Of a DNA stretch of 64,000 bases, positions 1-9,641 are shown one piece after another; position 1 is the stretch's first letter, and each line of letters opens with the position of its first letter. Below the pieces are notes generated by a model. It did not search any database, was not told the origin of the DNA, and saw only the letters and a program-made list of their open reading frames with translations. Position numbers and translations under genes: made by a program. The stretch is from Enterobacter sp. Ag1 (GTDB taxonomy: Bacteria > Pseudomonadota > Gammaproteobacteria > Enterobacterales > Enterobacteriaceae), in NCBI GenBank assembly GCA_000277545.1, contig AKXM01000057.1:1-64000 (forward strand), given 5' to 3'.

Positions 1-1420
1 GAGTCAGAGTGTCACGTTTTTCTTGCGGCGTGCCGCCCGCCAGTGCTTCCTGGTGATAGGCCGGAAGGTCGAAATCGGCGGCGGTCAGCTGGTAGCTTTT
101 GATTTCACCCTGATTCAGTTCGGCGACCAGCGTCGGCGCATGGAGCGACACTTCATCCATGCCGCCGCTGTGAACCACAGCTGCGCGTTTATAGCCGAGG
201 ACGCGCAGGGTTTCAGCAATCGGCAGCACCAGTTCCGGGCTGTAGACGCCGATCAGCGCCAGCGGCGGATGCGCCGGGTTAATCAGCGGGCCTAAAACAT
301 TGAACAGGGTGCGCGTTTTCAACTGCTGGCGAACCGGCATCGCGTGGCGGAAACCGGTGTGGTACTTAGGCGCAAACAGGAAGCAAACGCCCAGCTCGTC
401 CAGCGCTTTACGGGAAGCATCCGCGTTCATTTCCAGGTTGATGCCAAACGCTGCCAGCAGATCGGAGGAACCCGAACGGCTGGAAACGCTGCGGTTGCCG
501 TGTTTGGCGACCTTTAGCCCGACCGCGGCGGCAACAAAGGCGCTGGCGGTGGAGATGTTAATGCTGTTGCTGCCGTCGCCGCCGGTGCCGACGATATCGG
601 CAAACTCGTAGCTCGGGCTTGGGAACGGCGCGGCGTGCTCAAGCAGGGCAGATGCGGCGCCGGCGATTTCGTTCGGGTGTTCACCGCGCACCTTCATGCT
701 GACCAGCGCGGCCGCCAGCTGTTCTGGCTTCAGCTCACCGCGAACGATGGCAGAAAACAGCTGGTGACTCTCTTCGCGGCTCAGGGTTTGCGCCTGATAA
801 AGCTTGTCGAGGATCGGCTGCAGCGTATTGGCCTGCTTCAGCTTCTGCAGCGCCCAGTCGAGGGTCTGCTCCAGCAGGCGAGCGCCGTGGCTGGTGAGAA
901 TGGATTCCGGGTGGAACTGGAAGCCCACAACCCGGTCAGCCTCGTGGCGAACCGCCATCACCATGCCGTCGAAATGCGCGTTGATGGTCAGGCCGGCAGG
1001 GATGTTGCTGCCCACCAGGGAGTGATAGCGCGCCACCGGCAGCGGGTTAGGCAGCCCTGCAAACATCGCTTCGCCGTCATGGGAGATAGAGGAGGCTTTG
1101 CCGTGCAGGATTTCGCCCGCCTGGCCGACGTAGCCGCCGTAAGCCTCCACAATGGCCTGGTGGCCGAGGCAAATGCCAATAATCGGCAGTTTACCGCGCA
1201 TTCGCGTCAGTAATTCCGGCATGCAGCCCGCTTCGCTTGGGGCACCTGGCCCAGGGGACAGCATCAGCACCGGGTTATCCATGGTGGCCAGGCGTTCGAT
1301 CAGCGTTTGTGCCGGGACGTGGTTACGGTAAATCACCACGTTGTGGCCGTTCGCGCGCAGCTGGTCCGCCAGGTTATAGGTGAATGAGTCGATATTATCG
1401 AGCAGCAGAATGTCAGCCAT
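1..1420 (-). CDS. trpD: TrpGD, anthranilate synthase amidotransferase / anthranilate phosphoribosyltransferase (partial)
   Basis: Fused second and third tryptophan-pathway enzyme. The N-terminal glutamine amidotransferase domain starts [20 protein letters not shown] and carries the nucleophile motif GICLGHQAI and the FHPES histidine/glutamate. It supplies ammonia to TrpE. A short linker leads to the phosphoribosyltransferase domain with the glycine-rich [11 protein letters not shown] motif. The frame stays open to base 1, so the C-terminal end lies outside the window. Its ATG shares one base with the trpE stop (TAATG), which implies translational coupling. The fused TrpGD form is typical of E. 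coli and its relatives. Confidence 0.97.
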   Translation of the reverse strand, partial: MADILLLDNIDSFTYNLADQLRANGHNVVIYRNHVPAQTLIERLATMDNPVLMLSPGPGAPSEAGCMPELLTRMRGKLPIIGICLGHQAIVEAYGGYVGQAGEILHGKASSISHDGEAMFAGLPNPLPVARYHSLVGSNIPAGLTINAHFDGMVMAVRHEADRVVGFQFHPESILTSHGARLLEQTLDWALQKLKQANTLQPILDKLYQAQTLSREESHQLFSAIVRGELKPEQLAAALVSMKVRGEHPNEIAGAASALLEHAAPFPSPSYEFADIVGTGGDGSNSINISTASAFVAAAVGLKVAKHGNRSVSSRSGSSDLLAAFGINLEMNADASRKALDELGVCFLFAPKYHTGFRHAMPVRQQLKTRTLFNVLGPLINPAHPPLALIGVYSPELVLPIAETLRVLGYKRAAVVHSGGMDEVSLHAPTLVAELNQGEIKSYQLTAADFDLPAYHQEALAGGTPQEKRDTLT

Positions 1421-2982
1421 TAGAAAATCTCCTGGGCGTGATGCGCGGTAGCAATGGCGCGCAAAACAGCGCGGGCTTTGTTGCGGGTTTCGTCGGCTTC
1501 GGACTGCGGGTCTGAATCAAGGACAACGCCAGCGCCGGCCTGCACGGTGGCAATGCCGTCTTCGACGTAGGCTGAGCGGATGACGATGCAGGTATCGAGG
1601 TCGCCGTGGGCGGTGAAATAACCCACCGCGCCGCCGTAGCTGCCGCGACGAACGCCTTCGGCCCCGGCAATCAGCTGCATCGCACGCACTTTCGGCGCGC
1701 CGCTCAGGGTGCCCATATTCATGCAGGCGCGGTAGGCGTGCAGCACGTCCAGGTCGTGACGCAGCTCGCCGACAACGCGGGAGACCAGGTGCATCACGAA
1801 GGAGTAGCGGTCGACTTTGGTTAAATCCGCCACGTAGCGGCTGCCCGGCGTACAAATGCGGGCAAGATCGTTCCGCGCCAGGTCAACCAGCATCAGGTGT
1901 TCTGAGAGTTCTTTATGGTCGGTACGCATTTCCAGCTCGATACGGCTGTCCAGGTCTCGATCCAGCGATCCGTCGGCGCGGCGGCCACGAGGGCGGGTGC
2001 CGGCAATCGGGTAGATCTCAATCTGGCGATTCGTCGCATCGTATTTGAGCGAGCTTTCCGGGGAAGCGCCGAACAGTGTGAAATCGTTGTCCTGCATAAA
2101 GAACATGTACGGGCTTGGGTTGCTCTTCTTCAGCGTCTGATAAGCCGCCAGCGGTGACGGGCAAGGCAGCGAGAAGCGGCGGGATGGCACAACCTGGAAA
2201 ATTTCACCGATGCGAATGGCTTTTTGCATCTGGCGAACAACCGCCCCGAACTCTTCGTCTGTCTGATTGACATCGCAGCTCATGTGCTCAACTTTCTGCA
2301 CCGGCAGGGCTGCAGGCTCTTCACTGATTTGCTGGCGCAGCTGTTCGGTGCGTTTATGCAGACGCTGTTTTTCGCTCACGGAAGGCGTAAAGAGGCTGGC
2401 CTGAATGCGGGTTTGTTTTTTCTGGTGATCGATGGTCAATAAGGTTTCGGCCAGGTAGAAGCAGTAGTCCGGGCAGCGGTTGTCCTGTTTAAGCTGCGGC
2501 AGGTCCTCAAAACCGGCCACCAGGTCGTAGGCGAACAGACCGCCGAAGAACATCGCATGGCGTTCATCCGCGGGCACGCTCACCAGTTCCTGCATAATGC
2601 GGAATGCGTCAAAGACCGACAGCGAGCACAGGCGCGCGTCTTCATCTAATAACGTGCTGACCGTTGGGAAGCGAAGGGTGCGGCCATCAGGGAAGTGCTC
2701 GTTTTCGACGCCAGCCGGCAGGGCGGCATCCAGCAGCGGCAGCAGGGAAGCGCCGTTAGCAGACAAGGCCTGTAAGGTGACGGTGTCACCTAAGGCCGTA
2801 ATGCGCATGGCGCTATCGACCAGCAGCAGGCTTTTTAAGTCGTCTTTGCTGTCGATGTCTGCGGACTCCAGCAGCAGCGTCGCAGGGCGCGCACCGCACA
2901 GCTGGTGGAAAAGGGCCGTTGGGTTTTCACGGTAGGCAGCTTCGCTGCTCAGGAGTTCAAGTGCCGGTTTTTGTGTTTGCAT
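1420..2982 (-). CDS. trpE: Anthranilate synthase component I
   Basis: Converts chorismate plus ammonia (from TrpD) to anthranilate, the first committed step of tryptophan synthesis, in the cytoplasm. It is 520 residues, the normal length, and starts [17 protein letters not shown]. An upstream in-frame start four codons earlier is rejected because the E. coli protein begins at MQTQKP. The N-terminal [20 protein letters not shown] region is the tryptophan feedback site in relatives. The C-terminal chorismate-binding half has [28 protein letters not shown] and YGGAVGYF. It is the first structural gene after the leader and attenuator, and tryptophan controls it through both. Confidence 0.98.
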   Translation of the reverse strand: MQTQKPALELLSSEAAYRENPTALFHQLCGARPATLLLESADIDSKDDLKSLLLVDSAMRITALGDTVTLQALSANGASLLPLLDAALPAGVENEHFPDGRTLRFPTVSTLLDEDARLCSLSVFDAFRIMQELVSVPADERHAMFFGGLFAYDLVAGFEDLPQLKQDNRCPDYCFYLAETLLTIDHQKKQTRIQASLFTPSVSEKQRLHKRTEQLRQQISEEPAALPVQKVEHMSCDVNQTDEEFGAVVRQMQKAIRIGEIFQVVPSRRFSLPCPSPLAAYQTLKKSNPSPYMFFMQDNDFTLFGASPESSLKYDATNRQIEIYPIAGTRPRGRRADGSLDRDLDSRIELEMRTDHKELSEHLMLVDLARNDLARICTPGSRYVADLTKVDRYSFVMHLVSRVVGELRHDLDVLHAYRACMNMGTLSGAPKVRAMQLIAGAEGVRRGSYGGAVGYFTAHGDLDTCIVIRSAYVEDGIATVQAGAGVVLDSDPQSEADETRNKARAVLRAIATAHHAQEIF

Positions 2983-3003
2983 TTTAGTTCTCAAATTTTG
3001 TTC

Positions 3004-3030
3004 AAAAAAAAGCCCGCATCGTTGGCGGGC
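3004..3030 (-). terminator. trp attenuator (leader 3:4 terminator)
   Basis: On the minus strand GCCCGC, a seven-base loop and GCGGGC are followed by seven T residues. It lies between trpL and trpE, 48 bases past the leader stop codon. This is the Rho-independent hairpin that forms when the ribosome does not stall at the leader Trp codons. Confidence 0.93.
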
Positions 3031-3077
3031 CTGGTATCTGTGCTGTTAAACAGCGTACGCGATCGCACCGCCCGAGT

Positions 3078-3122
3078 TCAGGGAGTACGCCACCAACCGT
3101 GCAGGGAATTCATCGCTTTCAT
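3078..3122 (-). CDS. trpL: trp operon leader peptide
   Basis: A 14-codon ORF encoding MKAMNSLHGWWRTP, with tandem Trp codons at residues 10 and 11. Ribosome stalling at the two Trp codons when charged tRNA-Trp is short lets the antiterminator form and opens transcription of trpE. The E. coli leader as I remember it is [14 protein letters not shown], so residues 4-8 and the last residue differ while the GWWRT core is kept. An AGG Shine-Dalgarno lies just upstream. It is too short for ordinary gene callers. Confidence 0.95.
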   Translation of the reverse strand: MKAMNSLHGWWRTP

Positions 3123-3148
3123 TTCAGATACCTCGTTATGTGAACTTG

Positions 3149-3183
3149 CGTACTAGTAAACTGGTTCGCGGCTTTATTGTCAA
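3149..3183 (-). promoter_or_regulatory. trp promoter with TrpR operator
   Basis: Minus strand: -35 TTGACA at 3178-3183, a 17-bp spacer, and -10 TTTACT at 3155-3160. The operator palindrome CGAACCAGTTTACTAGTACG (3149-3168) overlaps the -10 box. It differs from the E. coli operator at two positions by recollection. Binding of Trp-loaded TrpR here would block RNA polymerase. Confidence 0.92.
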
Positions 3184-3258
3184 TACCGATTTTTTAAAAT
3201 AGCCGATTATCGTTATCATGGGCCGCTAAATTTCTCTCTATCCATTTCTGGAGCCATT

Positions 3259-4140
3259 TTGAGCGAGCCCACCCTGGCCACGATCCACGATTTACACAGC
3301 CACACTACCGCCTCGGACGGCCTGTTGTCTCCTGAAGCTTTGGTTAATCGCGCGGTAGATATGCGCGTCACGGTACTTGCCATTACCGATCATGACACCG
3401 TCGCTGGTCTGCCTGCCGCAAGGGCTGAAATCCAGCGCCTGAATTTACCGCTACAGTTAATTAGCGGCGTTGAAATCTCCACCGTCTGGGAAAATCACGA
3501 AATCCATATCGTTGGCCTGGGTATTGATGAACAGCACCCGGCGCTGAAGCTTTTTCTTGAGCAGCAAAGTGAACGCCGCAGCCAGCGCGCCGTAATGATT
3601 GCCGAACGTCTGGATAAAGCGCGTATTCCCGGTGCGCTGGAAGGGGCAATGCGTCACGCAGGCAGCGGGGCAATTACCCGCGGGCATTTCGCTCGTTTTC
3701 TGGTCGAGCAGGGCAAAGCCAGCAATATGGGCGATGTTTTCAAAAAGTATCTGGCTAAGGGGAAAACCGGATACGTTCCGCCACAGTGGTGTACAATAGA
3801 ACAAGCTATTGATGTGATTCATCATTCTGGCGGGCAGGCGGTGCTGGCGCATCCAGGGCGCTACGGCCTGACCGCAAAATGGCTAAAACGACTGCTGGCG
3901 CACTTTGCCGAACACGGTGGCGATGCCATGGAAGTTGCGCAGTGCCAGCAGGCTCCCAACGAACGTACCCAGCTTGCCAGCTACGCTAAGCAGTTTAATC
4001 TGCTGGCGTCGCAGGGATCTGATTTTCATCTACCCTGCGCGTGGATTGAACTGGGCCGTAAGCTGTGGCTACCGGCGGGCGTTGAGCCCGTCTGGCAGCA
4101 CTGGGAGCAGAGCCGCATCGCTAAAGAGAGGGTAGTATGA
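3259..4140 (+). CDS. rnm: 5'-3' exoribonuclease, PHP family (RNase AM)
   Basis: YciV/Rnm, a PHP-domain metal-dependent exonuclease that in E. coli trims 5' ends of ribosomal RNAs and acts on short oligonucleotides. It has 293 residues. Metal-ligand motifs are DLHSHTTASDG near residue 11, ITDHDT near 42, GVEIS near 70, a late LAHPGRYG and the C-terminal SQGSDFH. The start is a TTG that follows a GGAG Shine-Dalgarno and matches the N-terminus of relatives; no ATG fits. It is divergent from the trp operon. Its stop overlaps the yciO start (ATGA), so the two are translationally coupled. Confidence 0.93.
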   Translation: MSEPTLATIHDLHSHTTASDGLLSPEALVNRAVDMRVTVLAITDHDTVAGLPAARAEIQRLNLPLQLISGVEISTVWENHEIHIVGLGIDEQHPALKLFLEQQSERRSQRAVMIAERLDKARIPGALEGAMRHAGSGAITRGHFARFLVEQGKASNMGDVFKKYLAKGKTGYVPPQWCTIEQAIDVIHHSGGQAVLAHPGRYGLTAKWLKRLLAHFAEHGGDAMEVAQCQQAPNERTQLASYAKQFNLLASQGSDFHLPCAWIELGRKLWLPAGVEPVWQHWEQSRIAKERVV

Positions 4141-4757
4141 GTCAGTTTTTTTATATCCACCCGGATAACCCGCAGCCGCGCCTGATTAATCAGGCCGTCG
4201 ATATTATTCGTAAAGGCGGGGTCATTGTTTACCCTACCGATTCCGGCTATGCGCTGGGCTGCAAGATTGAAGACAAGGGCGCCATGGAGCGCATTTGCCG
4301 CATTCGTCAGCTCCCTGACGGCCACAACTTTACCCTGATGTGTCGGGACCTGTCGGAGCTGTCGACATACGCCTTCGTCGACAACGTGGCATTCCGTCTG
4401 ATTAAAAACAACACACCGGGGAATTACACCTTTATCCTGAAGGGCACCAAAGAGGTTCCCCGTCGCCTGCTGCAGGAAAAACGTAAAACTATCGGTTTGC
4501 GCGTGCCGTCAAACCCGATTGCGCTGGCGCTGCTTGAAGTGCTGAATGAGCCGATGCTGTCGACTTCGCTGATGCTACCGGGTAGCGAGTTTACCGAGTC
4601 CGATCCTGAAGAGATCAAAGATCGCCTCGAGAAAGTGGTGGATCTGGTTATCCACGGCGGCTATCTGGGGCAGCAGCCCACCACGGTTATCGATCTGACT
4701 GAAGACGCGCCGGTTGTTATGCGCGAGGGCGTCGGGGACGTTAAACCTTTCCTGTAA
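4137..4757 (+). CDS. yciO: YciO, Sua5/YrdC-family protein
   Basis: 206 residues of the Sua5/YciO/YrdC fold (threonylcarbamoyl-AMP synthase-like, nucleotide and RNA binding). The N-terminal GGVIVYPTDSGYALGC motif and IGLRVPSNPIALALL are typical. In E. coli the YrdC homologue makes the tRNA t6A precursor; YciO is the paralogue with weak or uncertain activity, so the precise role stays open. It is coupled to rnm by an ATGA overlap and followed ten bases later by the MerR-type regulator gene, so the three are likely one transcript. Confidence 0.92.
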   Translation: MSQFFYIHPDNPQPRLINQAVDIIRKGGVIVYPTDSGYALGCKIEDKGAMERICRIRQLPDGHNFTLMCRDLSELSTYAFVDNVAFRLIKNNTPGNYTFILKGTKEVPRRLLQEKRKTIGLRVPSNPIALALLEVLNEPMLSTSLMLPGSEFTESDPEEIKDRLEKVVDLVIHGGYLGQQPTTVIDLTEDAPVVMREGVGDVKPFL

Positions 4758-4767
4758 GGAAATCGCT

Positions 4768-5589
4768 ATGGCCCGATTTAACATTGATGTTCTGGCTTCT
4801 CAATGCGGCGTGACGCCCGCCAATATTCGTAGCTGGCAGCGTTATGGGTTGATCAAGCCGCAGGTGGATGAGAACGGGCACCGTTTTTTTGATTTTACCC
4901 ACTGTTCGCAGGTCGCCGCGATTGTCGGCTGGCTTGAGAAAGGGGTAGCTCTGTCGGATATGCTGGCGCTGCTGAAAGGCGAGAAAATGTCTCCGCCTTT
5001 CAGATGGCTCGACGTTCAGGAAGCCCTGCTGGCGCAGTGTGAGGCGATGCAGCCGGCGAAGTTGAGGGCGCTTATCTGGCGCTATGGCCGCGAAGTCCCG
5101 CCTGCTATTTTTATTGATGAGGTTATCCGCCCGCTGAGACTATGGCTTAACGCTGATGCACAGCAGGAACAGGCGATGAATAGCGCATTGCTTGATACGG
5201 CGCTGATTGAATATGCGACGTTCGTCCTGGCCAGTGGGCGCAAGCGGCCCGGCGGCAGTCTGTTTATTCTGGCACTTTCGCTAAAAGATCCCGTCGAGCT
5301 TTGGCTGGAAGGGATCCGTTTTGCCAGCGACGGTTTTTGCGTTGAGGTCCTGGATCGCGGTATTCCCTGCCCGGATCTTAGCCGTATTCATGCGGACCAC
5401 ATTATGATTTGGGCCGATAAGGCGCTGGATGCTAACCAACAGGCACAGTATCACCGCTGGCTGAAGAGCGGAATTCCTGTTTTTCTGGGAGGCAGTGAGG
5501 CCGCCAGAGGAAATAAAAATGTGGCTACTCCGCGCAATTGTGCTTCCGGCGAGCAAGCTGCACTGCTGGATACTCAGAGCCAGCGGTGA
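4768..5589 (+). CDS. MerR-family regulator, MlrA/BluR-like
   Basis: 273 residues. The N-terminal winged helix-turn-helix (roughly residues 1-70: FNIDVLASQCGVTPANIRSWQRYGLIKP, here given in parts: VLASQCGVTP, IRSWQRYGLIKP, GHRFFDFTH) matches MerR proteins. The long C-terminal half with FVLASGRKRPGG and LWLEGIRFASDGF resembles MlrA, the activator of csgD in E. coli, rather than short metal-sensing MerR proteins. Start chosen at the ATG after AAGGA. It lies ten bases after yciO, in the slot where E. coli carries yciQ before rluB. It is probably a paralogue of MlrA rather than MlrA itself; its target is unknown. Confidence 0.75.
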   Translation: MARFNIDVLASQCGVTPANIRSWQRYGLIKPQVDENGHRFFDFTHCSQVAAIVGWLEKGVALSDMLALLKGEKMSPPFRWLDVQEALLAQCEAMQPAKLRALIWRYGREVPPAIFIDEVIRPLRLWLNADAQQEQAMNSALLDTALIEYATFVLASGRKRPGGSLFILALSLKDPVELWLEGIRFASDGFCVEVLDRGIPCPDLSRIHADHIMIWADKALDANQQAQYHRWLKSGIPVFLGGSEAARGNKNVATPRNCASGEQAALLDTQSQR

Positions 5590-5779
5590 GCAAATCTGGA
5601 AACGGGTTTTCACTCCATTTACGTTAAAATTCGTGTAGTATGTGCGGCCACGATGCTGTCAGCGGTTTTCCTGCATTGCCGGGCAGCCATTCAAATTCGT
5701 ATTTATACTTCATCAGGCCCATGCCTTTTGATTTCAAAGTATCTGAGACGCCTGTGAAGGCGACACCCGAGGAAGCTCA

Positions 5780-6667
5780 ATGAGCGAAAAGTTACAAAAA
5801 GTGCTGGCTCGCGCTGGCCATGGTTCCCGTCGTGAGATTGAAACCATTATCTCTGCAGGCCGCGTAAGCGTTGACGGTAAAATTGCCACGCTGGGCGATC
5901 GCGTTGAAATTACCCAGTCGCTTAAAATCCGCATCGATGGTCATTTGATCTCCATCCGTGAATCAGCGGAACAGATCTGCCGCGTGCTGGCCTATTACAA
6001 GCCGGAAGGTGAGCTGTGTACCCGCAGCGACCCGGAAGGGCGCCCAACCGTTTTTGACCGTTTACCAAAGCTGCGCGGTGCACGTTGGATTGCCGTTGGG
6101 CGTCTGGACGTGAATACCTGTGGTTTACTGCTGTTCACCACCGACGGAGAACTGGCAAATCGCCTGATGCACCCAAGCCGTGAAGTGGAGCGTGAATACT
6201 CCGTACGCGTGTTTGGCCAGGTGGATGACGACAAAGTAAGACAACTGTCTCGTGGCGTGCAGCTTGAAGATGGCCCGGCGGCGTTCAAAACCATCAAGTT
6301 CACCGGCGGGGAAGGCATTAACCAGTGGTATAACGTGACCCTGACCGAAGGCCGTAACCGTGAGGTTCGTCGCCTGTGGGAAGCTGTCGGTGTTCAGGTG
6401 AGCCGCCTTATTCGCGTGCGTTACGGTGACATTAAGCTACCGAAAGGCCTTCCGCGCGGGGGCTATACCGAGCTTGACCTGGCGCAGACAAACTACCTGC
6501 GAACGCTGGTGGAACTGCCGGAAGAAACCAGCAGTAAAGTGGCGGTAGAAAAAGATCGCCGCCGCATGAAAGCGAACCAGATTCGTCGTGCCGTGAAGCG
6601 TCACACCCAAGTGACCGGCGGCAACCGGCGCGCCAGCAGCAGCCGTAATAACGGCAGCGGCAGCTAA
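5780..6667 (+). CDS. rluB: 23S rRNA pseudouridine(2605) synthase
   Basis: RluB isomerises uridine 2605 of 23S rRNA during large-subunit assembly. It has 295 residues: an N-terminal S4 RNA-binding domain ([18 protein letters not shown]) and a RsuA-type catalytic domain with the active-site aspartate in [14 protein letters not shown] near residue 110. [15 protein letters not shown] follows. The basic, Ser/Asn/Gly-rich tail ([13 protein letters not shown]) is low-complexity, as in relatives. GAGGAAGCTCA precedes the ATG. It is closed by a strong terminator. Confidence 0.95.
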   Translation: MSEKLQKVLARAGHGSRREIETIISAGRVSVDGKIATLGDRVEITQSLKIRIDGHLISIRESAEQICRVLAYYKPEGELCTRSDPEGRPTVFDRLPKLRGARWIAVGRLDVNTCGLLLFTTDGELANRLMHPSREVEREYSVRVFGQVDDDKVRQLSRGVQLEDGPAAFKTIKFTGGEGINQWYNVTLTEGRNREVRRLWEAVGVQVSRLIRVRYGDIKLPKGLPRGGYTELDLAQTNYLRTLVELPEETSSKVAVEKDRRRMKANQIRRAVKRHTQVTGGNRRASSSRNNGSGS

Positions 6668-6672
6668 ATCTT

Positions 6673-6697
6673 AACCCCTCTTTTGAGGGGTTTTTTT
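6673..6697 (+). terminator. Rho-independent terminator after rluB
   Basis: ACCCCTC, a TTTT loop, GAGGGGT, then seven T residues, six bases past the rluB stop and just before the end of convergent btuR. Confidence 0.9.
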
Positions 6698-6698
6698 A

Positions 6699-7289
6699 TT
6701 AGTAATCAATACCCATCTGCGCCTTCACCCCGGCGTCAAACGCATGCTTAACCGGGCGGAGTTCGCTCACCGTGTCGGCCATCTCCAGAATATCGCGGTG
6801 GCACCCGCGGCCAGTCACAATCACTGTCTGATTCGCCGGGCGGTTAGTCAGCGCGCTTAAGACGTCTTCCAGCGGAAGATAATCATAGGCCACCATGTAG
6901 GTCAGCTCGTCGAGGATCACCATATCCAGCCTGGCGTCTGCCAGCATCCGTTTGCCGTGCTCCCACACCGCAAGGCAGGCGGCGGTATCCGTTTCCCGGT
7001 TTTGCGTTTCCCAGGTAAAGCCTGTCGCCATCACCTGAAACTCAACCCCGTGTGGCTCCAGCAGATTACGTTCGCCGTTCGGCCACTGGCCCTTGATAAA
7101 TTGAATGACGCCGACTTTTTTGCCGTGGCCTACGGCGCGGGTAGCGGTGCCGAATGCGGCGGTTGTTTTACCTTTCCCGTTGCCGGTGAAGACTATCAGG
7201 ATCCCGCGCTCCTGCTGGGCTTCTGCAATGCGCGCATCAACCTTTTCTTTCTGGCGCTGTTGGCGCTGCTGATAACGCTCTTCGCTCAT
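6699..7289 (-). CDS. btuR: Cob(I)yrinic acid a,c-diamide adenosyltransferase
   Basis: BtuR/CobO-type enzyme that transfers adenosyl from ATP to cobalt(I) corrinoids, giving adenosylcobalamin. It has 196 residues, the E. coli length. The P-loop is VFTGNGKGKTTAAFG near residue 34, with VGVIQFIKGQWPNGE and MVILDELTYMVAYDYL following, all diagnostic of the CobA/BtuR family. Its start overlaps the yciK stop (ATGA), so both genes are read as one leftward unit. Confidence 0.96.
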   Translation of the reverse strand: MSEERYQQRQQRQKEKVDARIAEAQQERGILIVFTGNGKGKTTAAFGTATRAVGHGKKVGVIQFIKGQWPNGERNLLEPHGVEFQVMATGFTWETQNRETDTAACLAVWEHGKRMLADARLDMVILDELTYMVAYDYLPLEDVLSALTNRPANQTVIVTGRGCHRDILEMADTVSELRPVKHAFDAGVKAQMGIDY

Positions 7290-8047
7290 TCTGAAATCCC
7301 CGGTTTACGGTTAGGCTGGGCATCAAAACTCATGCCGGTCTTACGGCGGCTGTCATCGCCCATCAGCCAGAGATAAAGCGGCATTAAATCCCGGGGCGTT
7401 TTCAGTTTAGCCGGATCTTCCGTGGGGAAGGCGCTGGCGCGCATTGCGGTGCGAGTACCGCCTGGGTTGATGCAGTTTACGCGCAGGTTGTGCTGCTTAT
7501 ACTCCTCCGCCAGCACCTGCATCATGCCTTCCGTCGCGAACTTCGAGGCGGTGTAAGCGCCCCAGCCAGCGCGGCCCTGGCGACCCACGCTTGAGGTGGT
7601 GAACACCAGAGAGCCAGATTCGGATTTAAGTAATAAAGGAAGCAAAGCCTGAGTCAGGAAAAAGGTCGCATTGACGTTCACCTGCATGACGGCCTGCCAG
7701 GTGTCGGGATCCTGCTTGTCCATCGACACGACATCGCCAAGAATACCGGCATTATGCAGGACGCCATCGAGGCGAGGAACCAGCGCGCTAAGCTTGTTAG
7801 CCAGCGCATGGCAATCTGCCGACGTGGCGGTAGCCAGGTCGAGCGTGAACCAGTGCGCGGGGAGCAAACCGTGAGACTGGATCTCACCGGCGACGGCGCG
7901 GAGCTTTTGCTCATTGCGCCCCAGCAAAATCACCGAAGCACCAAATCTGGCATAGGTGAGTGCGGCGACGCGGCCGATGCCATCGCTGGCACCGGTCACT
8001 AAAATAATGCGATTTTTCAGTAAATTATCTTGCGGCTGATAGTGCAC
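7286..8047 (-). CDS. yciK: YciK, short-chain dehydrogenase/reductase
   Basis: Rossmann-fold oxidoreductase of the SDR family, 253 residues from the chosen GTG start. Visible motifs are ILVTGASDGIGR (cofactor binding), LHNAGILGD, and the catalytic SSVGRQGRAGWGAYTASK with Ser, Tyr and Lys. The physiological substrate is unknown. A longer ORF extends 11 codons upstream, but the GTG at 8047 has a GGAG ribosome site and gives the MHYQPQ start that matches E. coli. The stop overlaps the btuR start. Confidence 0.92.
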   Translation of the reverse strand: MHYQPQDNLLKNRIILVTGASDGIGRVAALTYARFGASVILLGRNEQKLRAVAGEIQSHGLLPAHWFTLDLATATSADCHALANKLSALVPRLDGVLHNAGILGDVVSMDKQDPDTWQAVMQVNVNATFFLTQALLPLLLKSESGSLVFTTSSVGRQGRAGWGAYTASKFATEGMMQVLAEEYKQHNLRVNCINPGGTRTAMRASAFPTEDPAKLKTPRDLMPLYLWLMGDDSRRKTGMSFDAQPNRKPGISE

Positions 8048-8303
8048 GGTTTTACTCCTCGCGTGATGCAATATGCTCACGTCTTATTTCTCGTTAAGTT
8101 ACCTGGCTTTATGCCTTAAAGACGGGCGTATTTCAATCAGTCAGCCGGAGACAATGCTAAGGATTAACATTTTGCAAAAATTTCCCCGAGCCAAATCTTT
8201 TAAGGATGCCCTCATGCTGCCTTTATAGTTACTTACAGACGAACGTGTGCCTGCTCGGGTACACTGCGGAGATTAACAATGCTTGGTGATAAAGGCGGTA
8301 AAT

Positions 8304-9353
8304 GTGGATCTGATTGCTGACTATGGACTTTTTTTGGCTAAAGCGGTGACCATCGTGGTGGCAATTGGTGCCATTGCACTTATCCTGGTGAACGTTGCGC
8401 AACGTAAGAAACAGGGCCGGGGTGAACTAAGGCTGACGAATCTGAGCGAGCAGTATCAGGATGTACAGCAGGAGATGCAGGTCGCTATGCTCGACCCGCA
8501 TCAGCAGAAGCTGTGGCTTAAAGAAGAAAAGAAAAAGCTTAAGCTCGAAGCGAAGCAGGCAAAGGCGCGGGCTAAACGTGGCGAAAAGGCCAGTTCAGGC
8601 AAGCCGACGCTTTACGTCCTCGACTTTAAAGGCAGCATGGATGCCCACGAGGTCAGCTCGCTCCGTGAAGAAATTACCGCCGTGCTATCAGTTGTTAAAC
8701 CCAAGGATGAAGTTTTGCTGCGCCTGGAAAGCCCTGGCGGAGTGGTTCATGGCTACGGGCTAGCGGCATCACAGCTCCAGCGCTTGCGGGACAAAGCCGT
8801 GCCTTTAACCATTGCGGTGGATAAAGTGGCGGCCAGCGGCGGCTATATGATGGCGTGTGTGGCCCAGCGCATTGTGGCCGCGCCCTTCTCGATCATCGGC
8901 TCGATTGGCGTTGTCGCGCAAATCCCTAACTTCCATCGCCTGCTTAAGCGCAATGACATCGACGTGGAGCTGCACACCGCGGGGCAGTACAAGCGCACGC
9001 TGACCCTGCTGGGTGAGAACACTGAGCAGGGGCGTGAGAAGTTCAGGGAAGATCTCAACGAAACGCATCACCTGTTCAAACAGTTTGTCAGCAGCATGCG
9101 TCCGGGCCTTGATATTGAATCAGTGGCTACGGGCGAGCACTGGTACGGTACCCAGGCGAAAGAAAAAGGTCTGGTTGATGACGTGGCGACCAGCGACGAT
9201 CTGCTGCTGGGGATGATGAAAGATTTTGACGCTATTAATGTACGTTATTTGCAGCGTAAAAAAATGATGGACCGCTTCACCGGTAGCGCGGCGAATAGCT
9301 TAGATCGCCTGCTGTTGCGCTGGTGGCAGCGTGGTGAAAAACCACTGCTGTAA
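8304..9353 (+). CDS. sohB: Inner-membrane serine peptidase of the S49 (SppA) family
   Basis: SohB, about 349 residues: an N-terminal membrane segment (YGLFLAKAVTIVVAIGAIAL), a charged Lys/Glu/Ala-rich stretch around residues 50-100, then the S49 peptidase domain. The likely nucleophile serine is in VDKVAASGGYMMACVA and the general-base lysine in HTAGQYKRTLTLLGEN. The GTG at 8304 (MDLIADYG) is preferred because it aligns with the E. coli start MELLSEYG; an upstream in-frame TTG is possible. It is divergent from yciK-btuR. In E. coli it was found as a multicopy suppressor of degP loss. Confidence 0.93.
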   Translation: MDLIADYGLFLAKAVTIVVAIGAIALILVNVAQRKKQGRGELRLTNLSEQYQDVQQEMQVAMLDPHQQKLWLKEEKKKLKLEAKQAKARAKRGEKASSGKPTLYVLDFKGSMDAHEVSSLREEITAVLSVVKPKDEVLLRLESPGGVVHGYGLAASQLQRLRDKAVPLTIAVDKVAASGGYMMACVAQRIVAAPFSIIGSIGVVAQIPNFHRLLKRNDIDVELHTAGQYKRTLTLLGENTEQGREKFREDLNETHHLFKQFVSSMRPGLDIESVATGEHWYGTQAKEKGLVDDVATSDDLLLGMMKDFDAINVRYLQRKKMMDRFTGSAANSLDRLLLRWWQRGEKPLL

Positions 9354-9356
9354 AGC

Positions 9357-9386
9357 AAAAAAGCGAGGCGTTTAAGCCTCGCTTTT
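9357..9386. terminator. Bidirectional terminator between sohB and yciN
   Basis: AAGCGAGGC, a short GTTTAA loop and GCCTCGCTT, flanked by A-rich sequence on the left and TTTTCGTT on the right, so it can serve both convergent genes. Confidence 0.85.
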
Positions 9387-9389
9387 CGT

Positions 9390-9641
9390 TTAGCCCTGCA
9401 GCGTATACTTTTCTGACAGGACGTGGGCCAGGTGTTTAAACATATTAAACACCGCCGTACTCTTCGGCGTGGGCAAACCTTGTTCGTCCAGGAAGTATTC
9501 TCCACTAAAGACCAGCACGCCGTTTTTTTGCTCCACGCCGGTGGCTTCCATTCCGTGCAGGAAATCCTCATGTTCACGAATGATTTTGTTCGCCTCTGCG
9601 AGGAGGGATTCGCGGTCAATAGGCTGAGTTGTCTCTTGCAT
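9390..9641 (-). CDS. yciN: YciN, DUF2498 family protein
   Basis: 83 residues, cytoplasmic, no signal or membrane segment. It is recognised by the conserved [12 protein letters not shown] and [21 protein letters not shown] segments and by its place between sohB and topA as in E. coli. Function is unknown; it carries a DUF2498 domain. AAGGAGAACATC gives a strong ribosome site. Confidence 0.9.
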   Translation of the reverse strand: MQETTQPIDRESLLAEANKIIREHEDFLHGMEATGVEQKNGVLVFSGEYFLDEQGLPTPKSTAVFNMFKHLAHVLSEKYTLQG

